The notes under the pieces: generated by a model
What the model saw: the letters and a program-made list of their open reading frames with translations, nothing else
What the model was told of the DNA's origin: nothing
Databases searched by the model: none
Part shown: one piece after another, positions 33,871-43,986 of the stretch
Layout: the number at the start of each line of letters is the position of its first letter
How positions within the stretch are numbered: the first letter of the stretch is position 1
NCBI RefSeq assembly: GCF_018130545.1
Contig: NZ_JAFCKF010000002.1
Location: 310,001-374,000, forward strand
Direction: 5' to 3'
DNA length: 64,000 nucleotides
Source: Bradyrhizobium tropiciagri
GTDB lineage: Bacteria > Pseudomonadota > Alphaproteobacteria > Rhizobiales > Xanthobacteraceae
Position numbers and translations under genes: made by a program

Positions 33871-36800
33871 ATGCCGAATGCCGGATTCGTCCACCTTCAC
33901 GTTCATTCCGCCTATTCGCTGCTGAAGGGCTCAATCAAGATCGCCAAGCTCGGCGAACTCGCGAAGGCCGACCGCCAGCCGGCGCTGGCGCTCACCGATA
34001 CCGACAACATGTTCGGGGCGCTGGAATTCTCCGACAAGATGGCCGGCTACGGCATCCAGCCGATCGTCGGCTGTGAGGTTGCAGTGGATTTCGGCGACGT
34101 CGACCTGAATACGCGGAGCATCCTGGCGACGACCGGACCTACGCGAATCGTGCTGCTGGCGGCGCGCGAGCGCGGCTACCAGAACCTGATGCGGCTGAAC
34201 TCGCGGGCATTTCTGGAGACCCCGGTCAACCAGACGCCGCACATCAAGATCGATTGGCTGACCGACCACGCCGAGGATCTGATCGCGCTGACCGGCGGCC
34301 CCGACGGGCCGATCGCGCTGGCGCTGCGTGCCGAACAGCCGGCGCTGGCGACCACCCGCTGCGAGCGCCTGGCCAGCCTGTTCGGCGACCGGCTCTACAT
34401 CGAATTGCAGCGCCATGGCATCGACAAGGAGCGCCGCACCGAGGGCGGGCTGATCGATCTCGCCTATGCGAAGGGGCTGCCGCTGGTTGCGACCAACGAG
34501 CCGTACTTCGCCAGCAATGACGACTACGAATCGCATGATGCGCTGCTGTGCATCGCCGGTGGCCATCTGATCGCCGAGACCAACCGCGAGCAATTGACCC
34601 CCGATCATCGCTTCAAGACCCGCGCGGAAATGGCGGTGCTGTTCGCCGATATCCCGGAGGCGCTGGCCTCGACGGTGGAGATCGCCGAACGCTGCTCATT
34701 CCGCCCGAAGACCCGCAAGCCGATCCTGCCGTTCTTCACGGTTGGTGGTGCGGCGAGCGCCGATGCCGCCGCCGACGAGGCCGCCGAGCTGAAGCGCCAG
34801 GCCGAGGAGGGGCTTGCCAATCGCCTGCGGGTGCATGGCCTGTCGCCGGGAATGACGGAGGAGGACTACAGCAAGCGGCTGGCCTTCGAGCTCGACGTCA
34901 TCATGCGGATGAAATACGCGGGCTACTTCCTGATCGTGTCGGACTTCATCAAATGGGCCAAGGCGCAAGGCATTCCGGTCGGACCGGGCCGTGGCTCGGG
35001 CGCCGGCTCGCTGGTCGCCTGGGTGCTCACCATCACCGACCTCGATCCGATGCGCTTCGCGCTGCTGTTCGAGCGCTTCCTCAATCCCGAGCGCGTCTCG
35101 ATGCCGGACTTCGACATCGACTTCTGCCAGGACCGCCGCGGCGAGGTGATCCAGTATGTGCAGGAGCGCTATGGCCGCGAGCAGGTGGCGCAGATCATCA
35201 CCTTCGGTACGCTGCAGGCGCGCGGCGTGCTGCGCGACGTCGGCCGCGTGTTGCAGATGCCGTACGGCCAGGTCGACAAGCTGACCAAGCTGGTGCCGCA
35301 AAATCCCGCGGCTCCGGTGACGCTGGCGCAGGCGATCGAAGGCGAGCCGAAGCTGCAGGCATTCCGCGACGAGGATCCGGTGGTGGCGCGTGCGTTCGAC
35401 ATCGCGCAGCGCCTCGAAGGCCTGACCCGCCACGCCTCGACCCACGCCGCCGGCATCGTGATCGGCGACCGGCCGCTGAGCGAGCTGGTGCCGATGTACC
35501 GCGATCCGAAATCGGACATGCCGGTCACCCAGTTCAACATGAAATGGGTCGAGCCGGCCGGCCTCGTGAAATTCGACTTCCTCGGCCTCAAGACGCTGAC
35601 GGTGCTCGACGTCGCGGTGAAACTGCTCAAGCAGCGCGACGTCCATGTCGATCTCGCCACACTGCCGATCGACGATGCGCCGAGTTACCAGATGCTGGCG
35701 CGGGGCGACGTCGTCGGCGTGTTCCAGGTGGAAAGCCAGGGCATGCGACGCGCGCTGATCGACATGCGGCCGGACCGCTTCGAGGACATCATCGCGCTGG
35801 TGGCGCTGTATCGCCCGGGTCCGATGGCGAACATCCCGACCTATTGCGCGCGCAAGCACGGCGACGAGGAATCGGAATATCTGCATCCGATCCTGGAACC
35901 GATCCTGAAGGAGACCTTCGGCGTCATCATCTATCAGGAACAGGTGATGCAGATCGCCCAGCAGATGGCGGGCTACTCGCTCGGCCAGGCCGACCTGCTG
36001 CGCCGCGCCATGGGCAAGAAGATCCGCGCCGAGATGGACAAGCAGCGCGACATCTTCGTCGCCGGCGCGATGAAGAACTCCGTGCCGAAAGGCCAGGCCG
36101 AGACGATCTTCGAACTGCTCGCCAAGTTCGCCGACTACGGCTTCAACAAGAGCCACGCGGCGGCGTATGCGCTGGTGTCGTACCACACCGCCTACATGAA
36201 GGCGCATTACCCGGTCGAGTTCCTCGCGGCGTCGATGACGCTCGAACTCAACAACACCGACAAGCTGTCCGAATTCCGTTCCGAGGCGCAGCGGCTCGGC
36301 ATCAAGGTCGAAGCGCCCAACATCAATCGCTCCGGCCCGACCTTCGAGGTCAGCGGCAACACGATCTACTACGCGCTGGCCGCGCTGAAGGGCGTCGGCA
36401 TCCAGGCGGTCGAGCAGATCATCGCCGAGCGCAACAAGGGTGGCGTCTTCACCTCGCTGGCCGATTTCGCCGCACGGGTGAGCCCGCGCGCGGTCAACAA
36501 GCGGATCATCGAGAGCCTCGCCGCGGCGGGTGCCTTCGATACGCTCGACCCGAACAGGGCGCGCGTGTTCGCCGGAGCGGACGCGATCCTCGCCGCCTGT
36601 CAGCGCAGCCACGAGGCGGCGACCTCGGGCCAGAACGACATGTTCGGCAGCGCGCCGGACGCGCCGAGCATCATGCTGCCGCAGATCGAGCCGTGGCTGC
36701 CCGCGGACCGGCTGCGGCGCGAATACGACGCGATCGGCTTCTTCCTGTCGGGCCATCCGCTCGACGATTACGCCACCGCGCTGAAGCGGCTGCGGGTGCA

Positions 36801-37398
36801 ATCCTGGGCGGAGTTCTCGCGCGCGGTGAAGACCGGCGCCACCGCGGGCAAGGTCGCGGCAACCGTGGTGTCGCGCATGGAGCGGCGCACCAAGACCGGC
36901 AACAAGATGGGCATCATGGGCCTGTCGGACCCGACCGGTCATTTCGAGGCGGTGCTGTTCTCCGAAGGACTGGCGCAGTATCGCGACGTGCTGGAGCCGG
37001 GCGCGGCCGTGCTGCTGCAGCTCGGCGCCGAGCTACAGGGCGAGGATGTGCGGGCGAGGGTGCTGCACGCCGAACCGCTGGATCATGCCGCGGCCAAGAC
37101 GCAGAAGGGCCTGCGCATCTTCGTGCGCGACACCAAGCCGCTGGATTCGATCGCCCGCCGGCTCAACATGCCGGACGCCGCACCCGCGCCGGGCGCTGCT
37201 GCAAAACCGCTGGCGGCCAAGCCCGCGCCGGCAGCCGCGCCGCCGGCAGGTGCAGCCGACGGCGACGTCTCGCTGGTGATGATGCTCGACCTCGAAACCG
37301 AGGTGGAGATGAAGCTGCCCGGCCGCTACAAGGTCTCGCCGCAGATCGCCGGCGCGATCAAGGCGGTCGCGGGCGTGGTCGACGTCCAGACGCTGTAA
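33871..37398 (+). CDS. dnaE: DNA polymerase III alpha subunit (DnaE1)
   Basis: The replicative polymerase catalytic subunit, 1175 residues. An N-terminal PHP domain is seen in [16 protein letters not shown]; the polymerase core has the catalytic aspartates in [12 protein letters not shown] (residues 412-423), and [15 protein letters not shown] just before. Further on are the tandem helix-hairpin-helix, the OB-fold ([20 protein letters not shown]) and an Ala/Pro-rich linker near the end. The size and PHP motif match DnaE1, not the error-prone DnaE2. Start ATG has no strong ribosome-binding site. Its position behind an SOS-controlled micro-gene is unusual. Confidence 0.97.
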   Translation: MPNAGFVHLHVHSAYSLLKGSIKIAKLGELAKADRQPALALTDTDNMFGALEFSDKMAGYGIQPIVGCEVAVDFGDVDLNTRSILATTGPTRIVLLAARERGYQNLMRLNSRAFLETPVNQTPHIKIDWLTDHAEDLIALTGGPDGPIALALRAEQPALATTRCERLASLFGDRLYIELQRHGIDKERRTEGGLIDLAYAKGLPLVATNEPYFASNDDYESHDALLCIAGGHLIAETNREQLTPDHRFKTRAEMAVLFADIPEALASTVEIAERCSFRPKTRKPILPFFTVGGAASADAAADEAAELKRQAEEGLANRLRVHGLSPGMTEEDYSKRLAFELDVIMRMKYAGYFLIVSDFIKWAKAQGIPVGPGRGSGAGSLVAWVLTITDLDPMRFALLFERFLNPERVSMPDFDIDFCQDRRGEVIQYVQERYGREQVAQIITFGTLQARGVLRDVGRVLQMPYGQVDKLTKLVPQNPAAPVTLAQAIEGEPKLQAFRDEDPVVARAFDIAQRLEGLTRHASTHAAGIVIGDRPLSELVPMYRDPKSDMPVTQFNMKWVEPAGLVKFDFLGLKTLTVLDVAVKLLKQRDVHVDLATLPIDDAPSYQMLARGDVVGVFQVESQGMRRALIDMRPDRFEDIIALVALYRPGPMANIPTYCARKHGDEESEYLHPILEPILKETFGVIIYQEQVMQIAQQMAGYSLGQADLLRRAMGKKIRAEMDKQRDIFVAGAMKNSVPKGQAETIFELLAKFADYGFNKSHAAAYALVSYHTAYMKAHYPVEFLAASMTLELNNTDKLSEFRSEAQRLGIKVEAPNINRSGPTFEVSGNTIYYALAALKGVGIQAVEQIIAERNKGGVFTSLADFAARVSPRAVNKRIIESLAAAGAFDTLDPNRARVFAGADAILAACQRSHEAATSGQNDMFGSAPDAPSIMLPQIEPWLPADRLRREYDAIGFFLSGHPLDDYATALKRLRVQSWAEFSRAVKTGATAGKVAATVVSRMERRTKTGNKMGIMGLSDPTGHFEAVLFSEGLAQYRDVLEPGAAVLLQLGAELQGEDVRARVLHAEPLDHAAAKTQKGLRIFVRDTKPLDSIARRLNMPDAAPAPGAAAKPLAAKPAPAAAPPAGAADGDVSLVMMLDLETEVEMKLPGRYKVSPQIAGAIKAVAGVVDVQTL

Positions 37399-37483
37399 CG
37401 GGAAAACGGGCCTCCGGGACGCCAAACAGGGCCGTTTCGGCACGATTTGGGCCCAGCCGGCCGGTGTAACCGGCCGTATTTCC

Positions 37484-37511
37484 TTGCTTCTGGCGCAAAT
37501 CGCGCTATATA
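37484..37511 (+). promoter_or_regulatory. Probable housekeeping promoter of the rpsB operon
   Basis: TTGCTT (37484-37489) and TATATA (37506-37511) are 16 bases apart, a good match to a sigma-70-type promoter in an otherwise GC-rich stretch. Initiation at about 37518 would give a leader of about 104 bases before rpsB. Confidence 0.6.
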
Positions 37512-37517
37512 GCGCGC

Positions 37518-37621
37518 CATCTCACACGGAAACATGGCTCAAAAGGCCGTCCGGTGGCAGCCGGGCCATAAGGCTCGTCTGCTCACACGTTTCCGGAGGA
37601 ACCAACCGGAGAATTATCACT
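37518..37621 (+). promoter_or_regulatory. rpsB 5' leader with long-range pairing
   Basis: The leader has a repeated CTCACACG (37521-37528 and 37582-37589), continued by GAAAC in one case and TTTCC in the other, so CGGAAAC (37527-37533) can pair with GTTTCCG (37589-37595). Folding would place the ribosome-binding site (GGAG, 37608) just outside the closing helix. In E. coli rpsB is autoregulated by S2 through its leader; a similar role here is inferred. Confidence 0.4.
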
Positions 37622-38614
37622 ATGTCGCTGCCCGATTTTTCTATGCGTCAGTTGCTTGAAGCTGGCGTTCACTTTGGCCACCAGGCCCACCGCTGGAATC
37701 CGAAGATGCAGGATTACATCTTCGGCGCCCGCAACAACATTCACATCATCGACCTCGCGCAGACCGTGCCGATGCTGCACCGTGCCCTGCAGGCGGTCAG
37801 CGATACCGTCGCCAAGGGCGGCCGCATCCTGTTCGTCGGCACCAAGCGCTCGGCCCAGGACGGCGTTGCCGATGCGGCCAAGCGTTCGGCGCAGTACTTC
37901 GTCAATTCGCGCTGGCTCGGCGGCACGCTGACCAACTGGAAGACGATCTCGGCCTCGATCAAGCGCCTGCGTCACCTCGACGACGTGCTGTCGTCGGGCG
38001 AAGCCAGCTCCTACACCAAGAAGGAGCGGCTGACGCTGCAGCGCGAGCGCGACAAGCTCGACCGTTCGCTCGGCGGCATCAAGGACATGGGCGGTCTGCC
38101 CGACATGATCTTCGTGATCGACACCAACAAGGAAGACATCGCGATCCAGGAAGCCCAGCGGCTCAACATCCCGGTCGCCGCGATCGTCGACACCAATTCG
38201 GACCCGAAGGGCATCACCTATGTGGTGCCGGGCAATGACGACGCCGGCCGCGCGATCTCGCTGTATTGCGACCTCGTGGCGCGCGCCGCCATCGACGGCA
38301 TCTCCCGCGCCCAGGGCGATTCCGGAATCGATATCGGTGCGTCGGCTGCGCCCGTGCAGGAAGACCTCCCGGCGGCTGCGCCGTCCGGCTTCCAGGGCCT
38401 CGCCGGTCCGCGCGGCACTGCCGACAACCTCAAGAAGCTCACCGGCGTGTCCGGTGCGATCGAGAAGAAGCTCAACGACCTCGGCGTCTTCCACTACTGG
38501 CAGCTCGCCGAGCTCGACCACGACACCGCGCACAAGATCGGCGAAGAAGTCGGTCTGCCGAGCCGTGCCGACGCCTGGGTCGCCCAGGCCAAGACGCTCG
38601 CCGAAGCGGAATAA
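37622..38614 (+). CDS. rpsB: 30S ribosomal protein S2 with C-terminal HhH extension
   Basis: S2 binds the 30S head-platform junction. At 330 residues it is about 90 longer than E. coli S2 (241). Residues 1 to about 230 are the normal S2 fold ([37 protein letters not shown]). After an Ala/Pro linker comes a C-terminal domain, [21 protein letters not shown] and [20 protein letters not shown], which has a helix-hairpin-helix-like [10 protein letters not shown] motif of the kind also found at the end of rhizobial NuoE and L21. Start 37622 is fixed by the conserved S2 N-terminus. tsf follows. Confidence 0.97.
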   Translation: MSLPDFSMRQLLEAGVHFGHQAHRWNPKMQDYIFGARNNIHIIDLAQTVPMLHRALQAVSDTVAKGGRILFVGTKRSAQDGVADAAKRSAQYFVNSRWLGGTLTNWKTISASIKRLRHLDDVLSSGEASSYTKKERLTLQRERDKLDRSLGGIKDMGGLPDMIFVIDTNKEDIAIQEAQRLNIPVAAIVDTNSDPKGITYVVPGNDDAGRAISLYCDLVARAAIDGISRAQGDSGIDIGASAAPVQEDLPAAAPSGFQGLAGPRGTADNLKKLTGVSGAIEKKLNDLGVFHYWQLAELDHDTAHKIGEEVGLPSRADAWVAQAKTLAEAE

Positions 38615-38621
38615 AAGTTAC

Positions 38622-38652
38622 GCGGCGTGGCCGGGTCTCACCCGGCCGCCGC
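38622..38652 (+). terminator. Attenuator-like hairpin between rpsB and tsf
   Basis: GGCCGGGT (38629-38636) and ACCCGGCC (38640-38647) make an 8-bp stem with a CTC loop, extended by GCGGC/GCCGC after a small bulge; TTTGCTTCC follows. It starts 8 bases after the rpsB stop. It probably trims or lowers readthrough into tsf rather than stopping it. Confidence 0.55.
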
Positions 38653-38689
38653 TTTGCTTCCACGAACAACGATTTCCCTGTCGCAGCCA

Positions 38690-38709
38690 GCGGCGCCATC
38701 GGGCGCCGC
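38690..38709 (+). other. Second hairpin between rpsB and tsf
   Basis: GCGGCGCC (38690-38697) and GGCGCCGC (38702-38709) pair perfectly around an ATCG loop, 32 bases before the tsf start. There is no T-run. It may be an mRNA processing or stability element separating rpsB from tsf. Confidence 0.45.
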
Positions 38710-38741
38710 GGTTTCTGCACAGGCAAGAAGGACATTGAACG

Positions 38742-39665
38742 ATGGCAACGATCACAGCAGCGATGGTCAAGGATCTCCGCGAGTCGACCGGCGCGGGCAT
38801 GATGGATTGCAAGGCGGCGTTGACCGAGAACAACGGCGACATGACCGCCGCGCAGGATTGGCTGCGCAAGAAGGGTCTCTCCAAGGCCGCCAAGAAGGCC
38901 GGTCGCGTCGCGGCCGAGGGCCTGATCGGCGCGCTGACCGCCGGCACCAAGGGCGTGCTGGTCGAGGTCAATTCCGAGACCGACTTCGTTGCGCGCAACG
39001 AGCAGTTCCAGGGCCTGGTCAAGATGATCGCCCAGGTCGCGCTGAAGCATGGCGCCAATGTCGAGTCCATCAAGGCGGCCAAGGTCGGCGACGTTACCGT
39101 CGAGACCGCGATCTCGGATGCGATCGCCACCATCGGCGAGAACATGACGCTGCGCCGCGCCGCTTCGCTCGAGGTGAGCCAAGGCGTGGTGTCGAGCTAC
39201 GTCCATAACGCCGTCGTCGATGGCGCCGGCAAGATCGGCGTGATCGTGGCGCTGGAGTCGACCGGCAAGACCGACGAACTCGCCGTGCTCGGCCGCCAGC
39301 TCGCCATGCACGTGGCGGCGGCGAAGCCCCTGGCGCTCGATCCGGCTGGGCTCGATCCGCAGACCGTCAAGCGCGAGAAGGACGTGCTGGCCGACAAGTA
39401 CCGCCAGCAGGGCAAGCCGGAGAACGTGATCGAGAAGATCGTCGATTCCGGCCTGAAGACCTACTACAAGGAGGTCTGCCTGCTCGATCAGGCCTTCATC
39501 CACGACAGCGGCAAGTCCGTTGCCCAGGCGGTGAAGGAAGCTGAGGGTAAGATCGGCGGGCCGATCAAGATCGCTGGCTTTGTGAACTATGCTCTCGGTG
39601 AGGGAATCGAGAAGCAGGAAAGCGACTTCGCCGCCGAAGTCGCGGCCGCCAGCGGCAAGAAGTAA
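38742..39665 (+). CDS. tsf: Elongation factor Ts
   Basis: EF-Ts is the guanine-nucleotide exchange factor for EF-Tu. The 307-residue protein begins with the UBA-like domain [20 protein letters not shown], has the conserved core [20 protein letters not shown] with the TDFV motif ([10 protein letters not shown]), and ends in the C-terminal module [18 protein letters not shown]. Length and order are standard. It follows rpsB at 127 bases with two hairpins in between, and pyrH comes 71 bases later. Confidence 0.98.
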   Translation: MATITAAMVKDLRESTGAGMMDCKAALTENNGDMTAAQDWLRKKGLSKAAKKAGRVAAEGLIGALTAGTKGVLVEVNSETDFVARNEQFQGLVKMIAQVALKHGANVESIKAAKVGDVTVETAISDAIATIGENMTLRRAASLEVSQGVVSSYVHNAVVDGAGKIGVIVALESTGKTDELAVLGRQLAMHVAAAKPLALDPAGLDPQTVKREKDVLADKYRQQGKPENVIEKIVDSGLKTYYKEVCLLDQAFIHDSGKSVAQAVKEAEGKIGGPIKIAGFVNYALGEGIEKQESDFAAEVAAASGKK

Positions 39666-39682
39666 CCGCTGACACCAGGGCG

Positions 39683-39701
39683 TCCGGCGCTTTGCGCCGG
39701 A
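39683..39701 (+). other. Hairpin between tsf and pyrH
   Basis: TCCGGCGC (39683-39690) and GCGCCGGA (39694-39701) form an 8-bp stem with a TTT loop, 18 bases after the tsf stop. No T-run follows on the plus strand, so it looks like a stabilising or weakly attenuating element. Confidence 0.5.
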
Positions 39702-39736
39702 GGCCTGCCTGCGCGGGATAGGAAAGCGATCGCATC

Positions 39737-40453
39737 ATGGCCGAGCCGATCTATCGTCGCGTGGTGATCAAGCTGTCCGGCGAATATCTCGCCGGCTCCC
39801 AGGGCTTCGGTATCGATCAACCGACGGTCGACCGCGTCGCCGACGACCTCATCGCAGCCCGCAAACTCGGTATCGAGGTCGCCGTCGTGATCGGTGGCGG
39901 CAATATCGTCCGCGGCGTCGAGGTCTCCTCACGCGGCGTGTCGCGGCCGACCGGCGACACGATGGGCATGCTCGCCACGATGATGAATTGCCTCGCGCTG
40001 GAGGCGGCGATCGAGCGCAAGGGCAGCCCGGCGCGGACCTTGTCGGCCTTCGTGATGCCGGAGATTTCCGAGCTGTTCACCCGTACTGCGACGCACAAAT
40101 ATCTCGCCGAGGGACGCATCGTCCTGCTCGGCGGTGGAACCGGCAACCCGTTCTTCACCACCGATACCACCGCCGTGCTGCGCGCGGCCGAGATCGGCGC
40201 GCAGGCGGTGCTCAAAGCCACCAATGTCGACGGCGTCTACAGCGCCGATCCGAAGAAGGATCCCAAAGCCAAGCGCTTCGACCGCCTGACCCATTCGCAG
40301 GCGATCGAGGGCGGCTACAAGGTCATGGACGCGACCGCTTTCGCACTTGCCCGCGAGACGTCGCTGCCTATCATCGTGTTTTCGATCGCGGAGCCCGGTT
40401 CGATCGGTGCGATTCTGCGCGGTACCGGACACGGTACGGTCGTCGCCGGCTGA
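39737..40453 (+). CDS. pyrH: Uridylate kinase
   Basis: UMP kinase makes UDP from UMP in pyrimidine synthesis. The 238-residue amino-acid-kinase-fold protein shows [14 protein letters not shown] at the start, [11 protein letters not shown] for UMP binding, [30 protein letters not shown] and [16 protein letters not shown]. All family motifs are intact. Bacterial PyrH is a hexamer activated by GTP and inhibited by UTP. It is in the conserved order tsf-pyrH-frr. Confidence 0.98.
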   Translation: MAEPIYRRVVIKLSGEYLAGSQGFGIDQPTVDRVADDLIAARKLGIEVAVVIGGGNIVRGVEVSSRGVSRPTGDTMGMLATMMNCLALEAAIERKGSPARTLSAFVMPEISELFTRTATHKYLAEGRIVLLGGGTGNPFFTTDTTAVLRAAEIGAQAVLKATNVDGVYSADPKKDPKAKRFDRLTHSQAIEGGYKVMDATAFALARETSLPIIVFSIAEPGSIGAILRGTGHGTVVAG

Positions 40454-40505
40454 TTGCCGCGCCTCCGGGCCTCGGTAGCCGGTTTCTAGTGAAGGGAGAA
40501 GCGTC

Positions 40506-41069
40506 ATGGCCGCAGCTGGTTTTGACATCAACGACGTGAAGCGCCGCATGCAGGGTGCCACACAATCGCTCAAGCACGAGCTCGGTGGCCTGCGCACCGG
40601 CCGCGCCGCGGCGTCCATGCTGGAGCCGGTCCAGGTCGAGGCTTACGGCTCGCATATGCCGCTCAACCAGGTTGCGACCATCAGCGTACCCGAGCCGCGC
40701 CTGCTCTCGGTGCAGGTCTGGGACAAGACGATGGTCAAGGCGGTGGAGAAGGCGATCGTCGATTCCAATCTCGGCCTGTCGCCGGCGACCGAAGGCCAGG
40801 TGCTGCGGTTGCGGATTCCCGAACTCAACGAGGAGCGCCGCAAGGAGCTCGTCAAGGTCGCGCACAAATACGCCGAAGCGGCCAAGGTCGCGGTACGCCA
40901 TGTGCGCCGCGACGGTCTCGACGTCATCAAGAAGCTCGAGAAGAATCACGAGATTTCCGAGGACGATCAGGAGCGCCTGTCGAACGAGGTGCAGAAGGCA
41001 ACCGACGGCGTGATCGCCGAAGTCGATCAGCTGCTTGCCGCCAAGGAAAAGGAAATCCTGACGGTCTGA
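40506..41069 (+). CDS. frr: Ribosome recycling factor
   Basis: RRF splits the post-termination ribosome together with EF-G. The 187-residue protein is the normal length; the tRNA-shaped three-helix bundle shows [20 protein letters not shown] near the N-terminus and the [20 protein letters not shown] helix, then [20 protein letters not shown]. An AGGGAGAAG ribosome-binding site is in place. uppS follows after 20 bases, starting the lipid carrier genes. Confidence 0.98.
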   Translation: MAAAGFDINDVKRRMQGATQSLKHELGGLRTGRAAASMLEPVQVEAYGSHMPLNQVATISVPEPRLLSVQVWDKTMVKAVEKAIVDSNLGLSPATEGQVLRLRIPELNEERRKELVKVAHKYAEAAKVAVRHVRRDGLDVIKKLEKNHEISEDDQERLSNEVQKATDGVIAEVDQLLAAKEKEILTV

Positions 41070-41089
41070 GGGCTTACGGGAACCAGCCG

Positions 41090-41848
41090 ATGTCGAACGC
41101 CGCCGCCCCAGCAACTGACGGACCGGATCGCTCCGGCAGTCCGTTGCATGTGGCGATCATCATGGACGGCAACGGGCGCTGGGCCGCATCGCGCGGCCTG
41201 CCGCGCGTCGAGGGCCATCGCCGCGGCGTCGAGGCGCTGCGCCGCGTGGTGCGCGCCGCCCATGAACTCGGCATCGTCTATCTCACGATCTTTTCGTTCA
41301 GCTCGGAAAACTGGTCGCGGCCCGCCACCGAGATCGGCGATCTGTTCGGCCTCTTGCGCCGCTTCATCCGCAACGATCTGGCGACGCTGCATCGTGACGG
41401 CGTACGGGTGCGCGTGATCGGCGAGCGTGACGGACTTGATGCCGACATCTGCGCGCTGCTCAACGAAGCCGAGGAGCTGACGCGGAACAACACCAAGCTC
41501 AACCTCGTTGTCGCCTTCAACTACGGCTCGCGTGCGGAGATTGCTGCGGCCGCGCGACGGCTTGCGCGCGAGGTCGCCGAGGGCAAGCGCGACGCCGACT
41601 CCATCGATGCCGACACGCTCGGGCAGTATCTCGATGCGCCCGACATTCCGGATCCGGATCTGATTATCCGCACCAGCGGCGAGCAGCGGCTGTCGAACTT
41701 CCTGATGTGGCAGGCCGCCTACAGCGAACTGGTGTTCGTGCCAATTCACTGGCCGGATTTCGACAAGGCGGCGCTTGAAGGCGCGATTGCGGAATACGGC
41801 AAGCGCGAGCGCCGGTTCGGCGGCCTCGCCGCGAAAACCGGCTCGTGA
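41090..41848 (+). CDS. uppS: Isoprenyl transferase (undecaprenyl-PP synthase)
   Basis: UppS condenses isopentenyl-PP with farnesyl-PP to make the C55 carrier for peptidoglycan and O-antigen units. The 252-residue cis-prenyltransferase shows [20 protein letters not shown] with the catalytic Asp, [11 protein letters not shown], and the C-terminal substrate region [20 protein letters not shown]. The stop TGA overlaps the GTG start of cdsA (GTGA). Standard family length. Confidence 0.97.
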   Translation: MSNAAAPATDGPDRSGSPLHVAIIMDGNGRWAASRGLPRVEGHRRGVEALRRVVRAAHELGIVYLTIFSFSSENWSRPATEIGDLFGLLRRFIRNDLATLHRDGVRVRVIGERDGLDADICALLNEAEELTRNNTKLNLVVAFNYGSRAEIAAAARRLAREVAEGKRDADSIDADTLGQYLDAPDIPDPDLIIRTSGEQRLSNFLMWQAAYSELVFVPIHWPDFDKAALEGAIAEYGKRERRFGGLAAKTGS

Positions 41849-42735
41849 CCGAGGGCGAAGCCGCGTCGGCGGCAGCAAGCGAGCAACGGCCGGCAGCTGG
41901 TGAGCAGCCGCCGGCAGCAAATGAGCAAGGGTCGCGCAACCTCGTGATGCGCGTGGTTGCGGCGCTGGTGCTGGCGCCGGTCGCGATCGCGCTGGCTTAT
42001 CTGGGTGGCATCGCCTGGTCGCTGCTGGCGACGGTGGTGGCCGTCGGATTGTACGTGGAATGGCTTGTCGTCACCGGGCTCGGACGGGAGCTGCGCGTCG
42101 TGGTGCCCGGTGCCCTCGCGCTGCTGCTTGCCGGACTTTGCCTGATGGCCGGCCGCATCGATGCGGCCCTGGACATGCTTCTGGTCGGTGTGGTTGCGGT
42201 CGCGCTGACATCGGGAGTGCGGCGCAGCTGGGCCATTGCGGGATTGCTCTATGCCGCGGCTGCCGAGATTGCATCGGTGCTGCTGCGCAATGATCCGGCG
42301 AAGGGATTCGCCGCGCTGATGTTCGTGTTGCTGATCGTATGGGTCACTGATATCGGCGGCTATTTCGCGGGCCGCAGCATCGGCGGGCCAAAGCTCTGGG
42401 TGCGGGTCAGTCCGAAGAAGACCTGGGCCGGTGCGATCGGCGGCTTCGTGGCGAGCCTGGTGGTTGCGGCCGGCTTTGCCGCCTTCGAGATCGGGACGAC
42501 CGGGCCGCTGCTGGTGCTCGGCGCCGTGCTGTCGGTGGTCTCGCAGCTTGGCGATCTCTTCGAATCCGCGGTGAAGCGGCGGTTCGGAGTGAAGGATTCG
42601 AGCCACATCATTCCCGGTCATGGCGGCCTGTTGGACCGCCTGGACGGATTTGTCGCGGCCGTCATTGTGGCGGCGATTTTCGGCTTTCTCCGTGGTGGCG
42701 CCGATGGCGTCGGCCGCGGTCTTATGGTTTGGTGA
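41845..42735 (+). CDS. cdsA: Phosphatidate cytidylyltransferase
   Basis: CdsA makes CDP-diacylglycerol from phosphatidate and CTP, the precursor of all phospholipids. The 296-residue membrane protein begins with an Ala/Glu-rich soluble tail (residues 1-32), then about eight helices, and the CDS signature is near the end: [20 protein letters not shown], followed by GLLDRLDGF. The GTG start overlaps the uppS stop, so they are translationally coupled; an ATG further in would remove the tail only. Confidence 0.95.
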   Translation: MTEGEAASAAASEQRPAAGEQPPAANEQGSRNLVMRVVAALVLAPVAIALAYLGGIAWSLLATVVAVGLYVEWLVVTGLGRELRVVVPGALALLLAGLCLMAGRIDAALDMLLVGVVAVALTSGVRRSWAIAGLLYAAAAEIASVLLRNDPAKGFAALMFVLLIVWVTDIGGYFAGRSIGGPKLWVRVSPKKTWAGAIGGFVASLVVAAGFAAFEIGTTGPLLVLGAVLSVVSQLGDLFESAVKRRFGVKDSSHIIPGHGGLLDRLDGFVAAVIVAAIFGFLRGGADGVGRGLMVW

Positions 42736-42739
42736 TGAG

Positions 42740-43966
42740 ATGAGCGCAGTACCGTTGCGTAACAACAAGGCCGTGACGGCGTCCGCCGTGCGGACCGTGA
42801 CCGTCCTCGGCGCCACCGGCTCGATCGGCGACAGCACGATGGATCTGCTGCGCGGTGCGCGCGACCGCTATCAGGTCGAGGCGCTGACTGCGAACAGCAA
42901 TGTCGAGGGTCTCGCCAAGCTGGCCAAAGAGTTCGGCGCGCGCTTCGCCGCGATTGCCGATTCAACGAAGCTTTCGGCGCTGAAGGACGCGCTGGCTGGG
43001 ACCCGGATCGAATGTGGGGCCGGGGAGAGCGCGATCATCGAGGCGGCCGCGCGGCCGGCGGATTGGGTGATGGCGGCGGTCAGCGGCGCGGCCGGACTGA
43101 AGCCCGCGCTCGCGGCGGTCGATCGCGGCGCCACCGTTGCGCTCGCCAACAAGGAGTGCCTGGTCTGTGCTGGCGACATCTTCATGGAGCGGGCCAAGAA
43201 GGCCGGCGCCTGCATCCTGCCGGCGGACTCCGAGCACAATGCGCTGTTCCAGGCGCTGGCGTCCGGCAATCGCGAAGAACTGACGCGGGTCATCATCACC
43301 GCGTCCGGCGGGCCGTTCCGCACCTGGGCTCCGGCCGACATCGAGCAGGCGACGCTGGAGCAGGCGCTGAAGCATCCCAACTGGAGCATGGGGCAGAAAA
43401 TCACGATCGATTCCGCGTCGATGATGAACAAGGGCCTCGAGGTGATCGAGGCATCCTATCTGTTCGCGTTGACGCCCGACGAGATCGACGTGCTGGTGCA
43501 CCCGCAGTCGATCATCCACGGCATGGTCGAGTTCTCCGACCGCTCGGTGGTGGCCCAGCTCGGCACCCCCGACATGCGGATCCCGATCGCGCACTGCCTC
43601 GGCTGGCCCGACCGCGTCGTCGGCCCGTCCGCCAAGCTCGACCTCGCCAAGATCGGGCAGCTCACCTTCGAGGCGCCGGACTTCCAGCGCTTTCCGGGGC
43701 TGCGGCTGGCTTACGAGGCGCTGCGGCTCGGACACGGTGCGACGACGGTCTACAACGCCGCGAACGAGATCGCGGTCGCCGCGTTTATCGCTGGCAAGAT
43801 CAAGTTCGGTGCGATCGCCCGGCTGGTCGAAGCGACGATGAACGATTGGAACCGGTCCGGGAATCAGCCACCACTGCACTCGGCGGACGACGCGATTTCC
43901 GTTGACCATATCGCGAGAAATAAAGCTGCCGCCCTATTGCCTCAAATTGCCTTAAAGGCAACCTAG
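42740..43966 (+). CDS. dxr: 1-deoxy-D-xylulose-5-phosphate reductoisomerase
   Basis: Dxr is the committing enzyme of the MEP isoprenoid pathway, using NADPH and a divalent metal. From ATG 42740 it has 408 residues: NADPH-binding [14 protein letters not shown] close to the start, [20 protein letters not shown] and [14 protein letters not shown] with metal ligands (D/E), then [29 protein letters not shown] and EVIEASYLF. Longer frames upstream lie in cdsA. The gene supplies precursors for UppS two genes earlier. Confidence 0.97.
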   Translation: MSAVPLRNNKAVTASAVRTVTVLGATGSIGDSTMDLLRGARDRYQVEALTANSNVEGLAKLAKEFGARFAAIADSTKLSALKDALAGTRIECGAGESAIIEAAARPADWVMAAVSGAAGLKPALAAVDRGATVALANKECLVCAGDIFMERAKKAGACILPADSEHNALFQALASGNREELTRVIITASGGPFRTWAPADIEQATLEQALKHPNWSMGQKITIDSASMMNKGLEVIEASYLFALTPDEIDVLVHPQSIIHGMVEFSDRSVVAQLGTPDMRIPIAHCLGWPDRVVGPSAKLDLAKIGQLTFEAPDFQRFPGLRLAYEALRLGHGATTVYNAANEIAVAAFIAGKIKFGAIARLVEATMNDWNRSGNQPPLHSADDAISVDHIARNKAAALLPQIALKAT

Positions 43967-43986
43967 AGGGTTGGGGACGGAGCCTG

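Noticed and set aside
33565-33906. Minus-strand frames over the micro-gene and the dnaE leader
   Set aside because: No ribosome-binding site, no motif, and they overlap the well-supported LexA boxes, the small plus-strand gene and the dnaE start.
33871-37398. dnaE as the error-prone SOS polymerase dnaE2
   Set aside because: The LexA boxes upstream suggested it, but the 1175-residue length, full PHP domain ([13 protein letters not shown]) and the absence of imuA/imuB neighbours fit the replicative DnaE1.
34548-37469. A long plus-strand frame of about 970 codons overlapping dnaE
   Set aside because: Off-frame shadow of dnaE; Arg/Ala/Gly-rich translation without motifs. The 748-codon minus-strand frame at 34696-36942 is rejected for the same reason.
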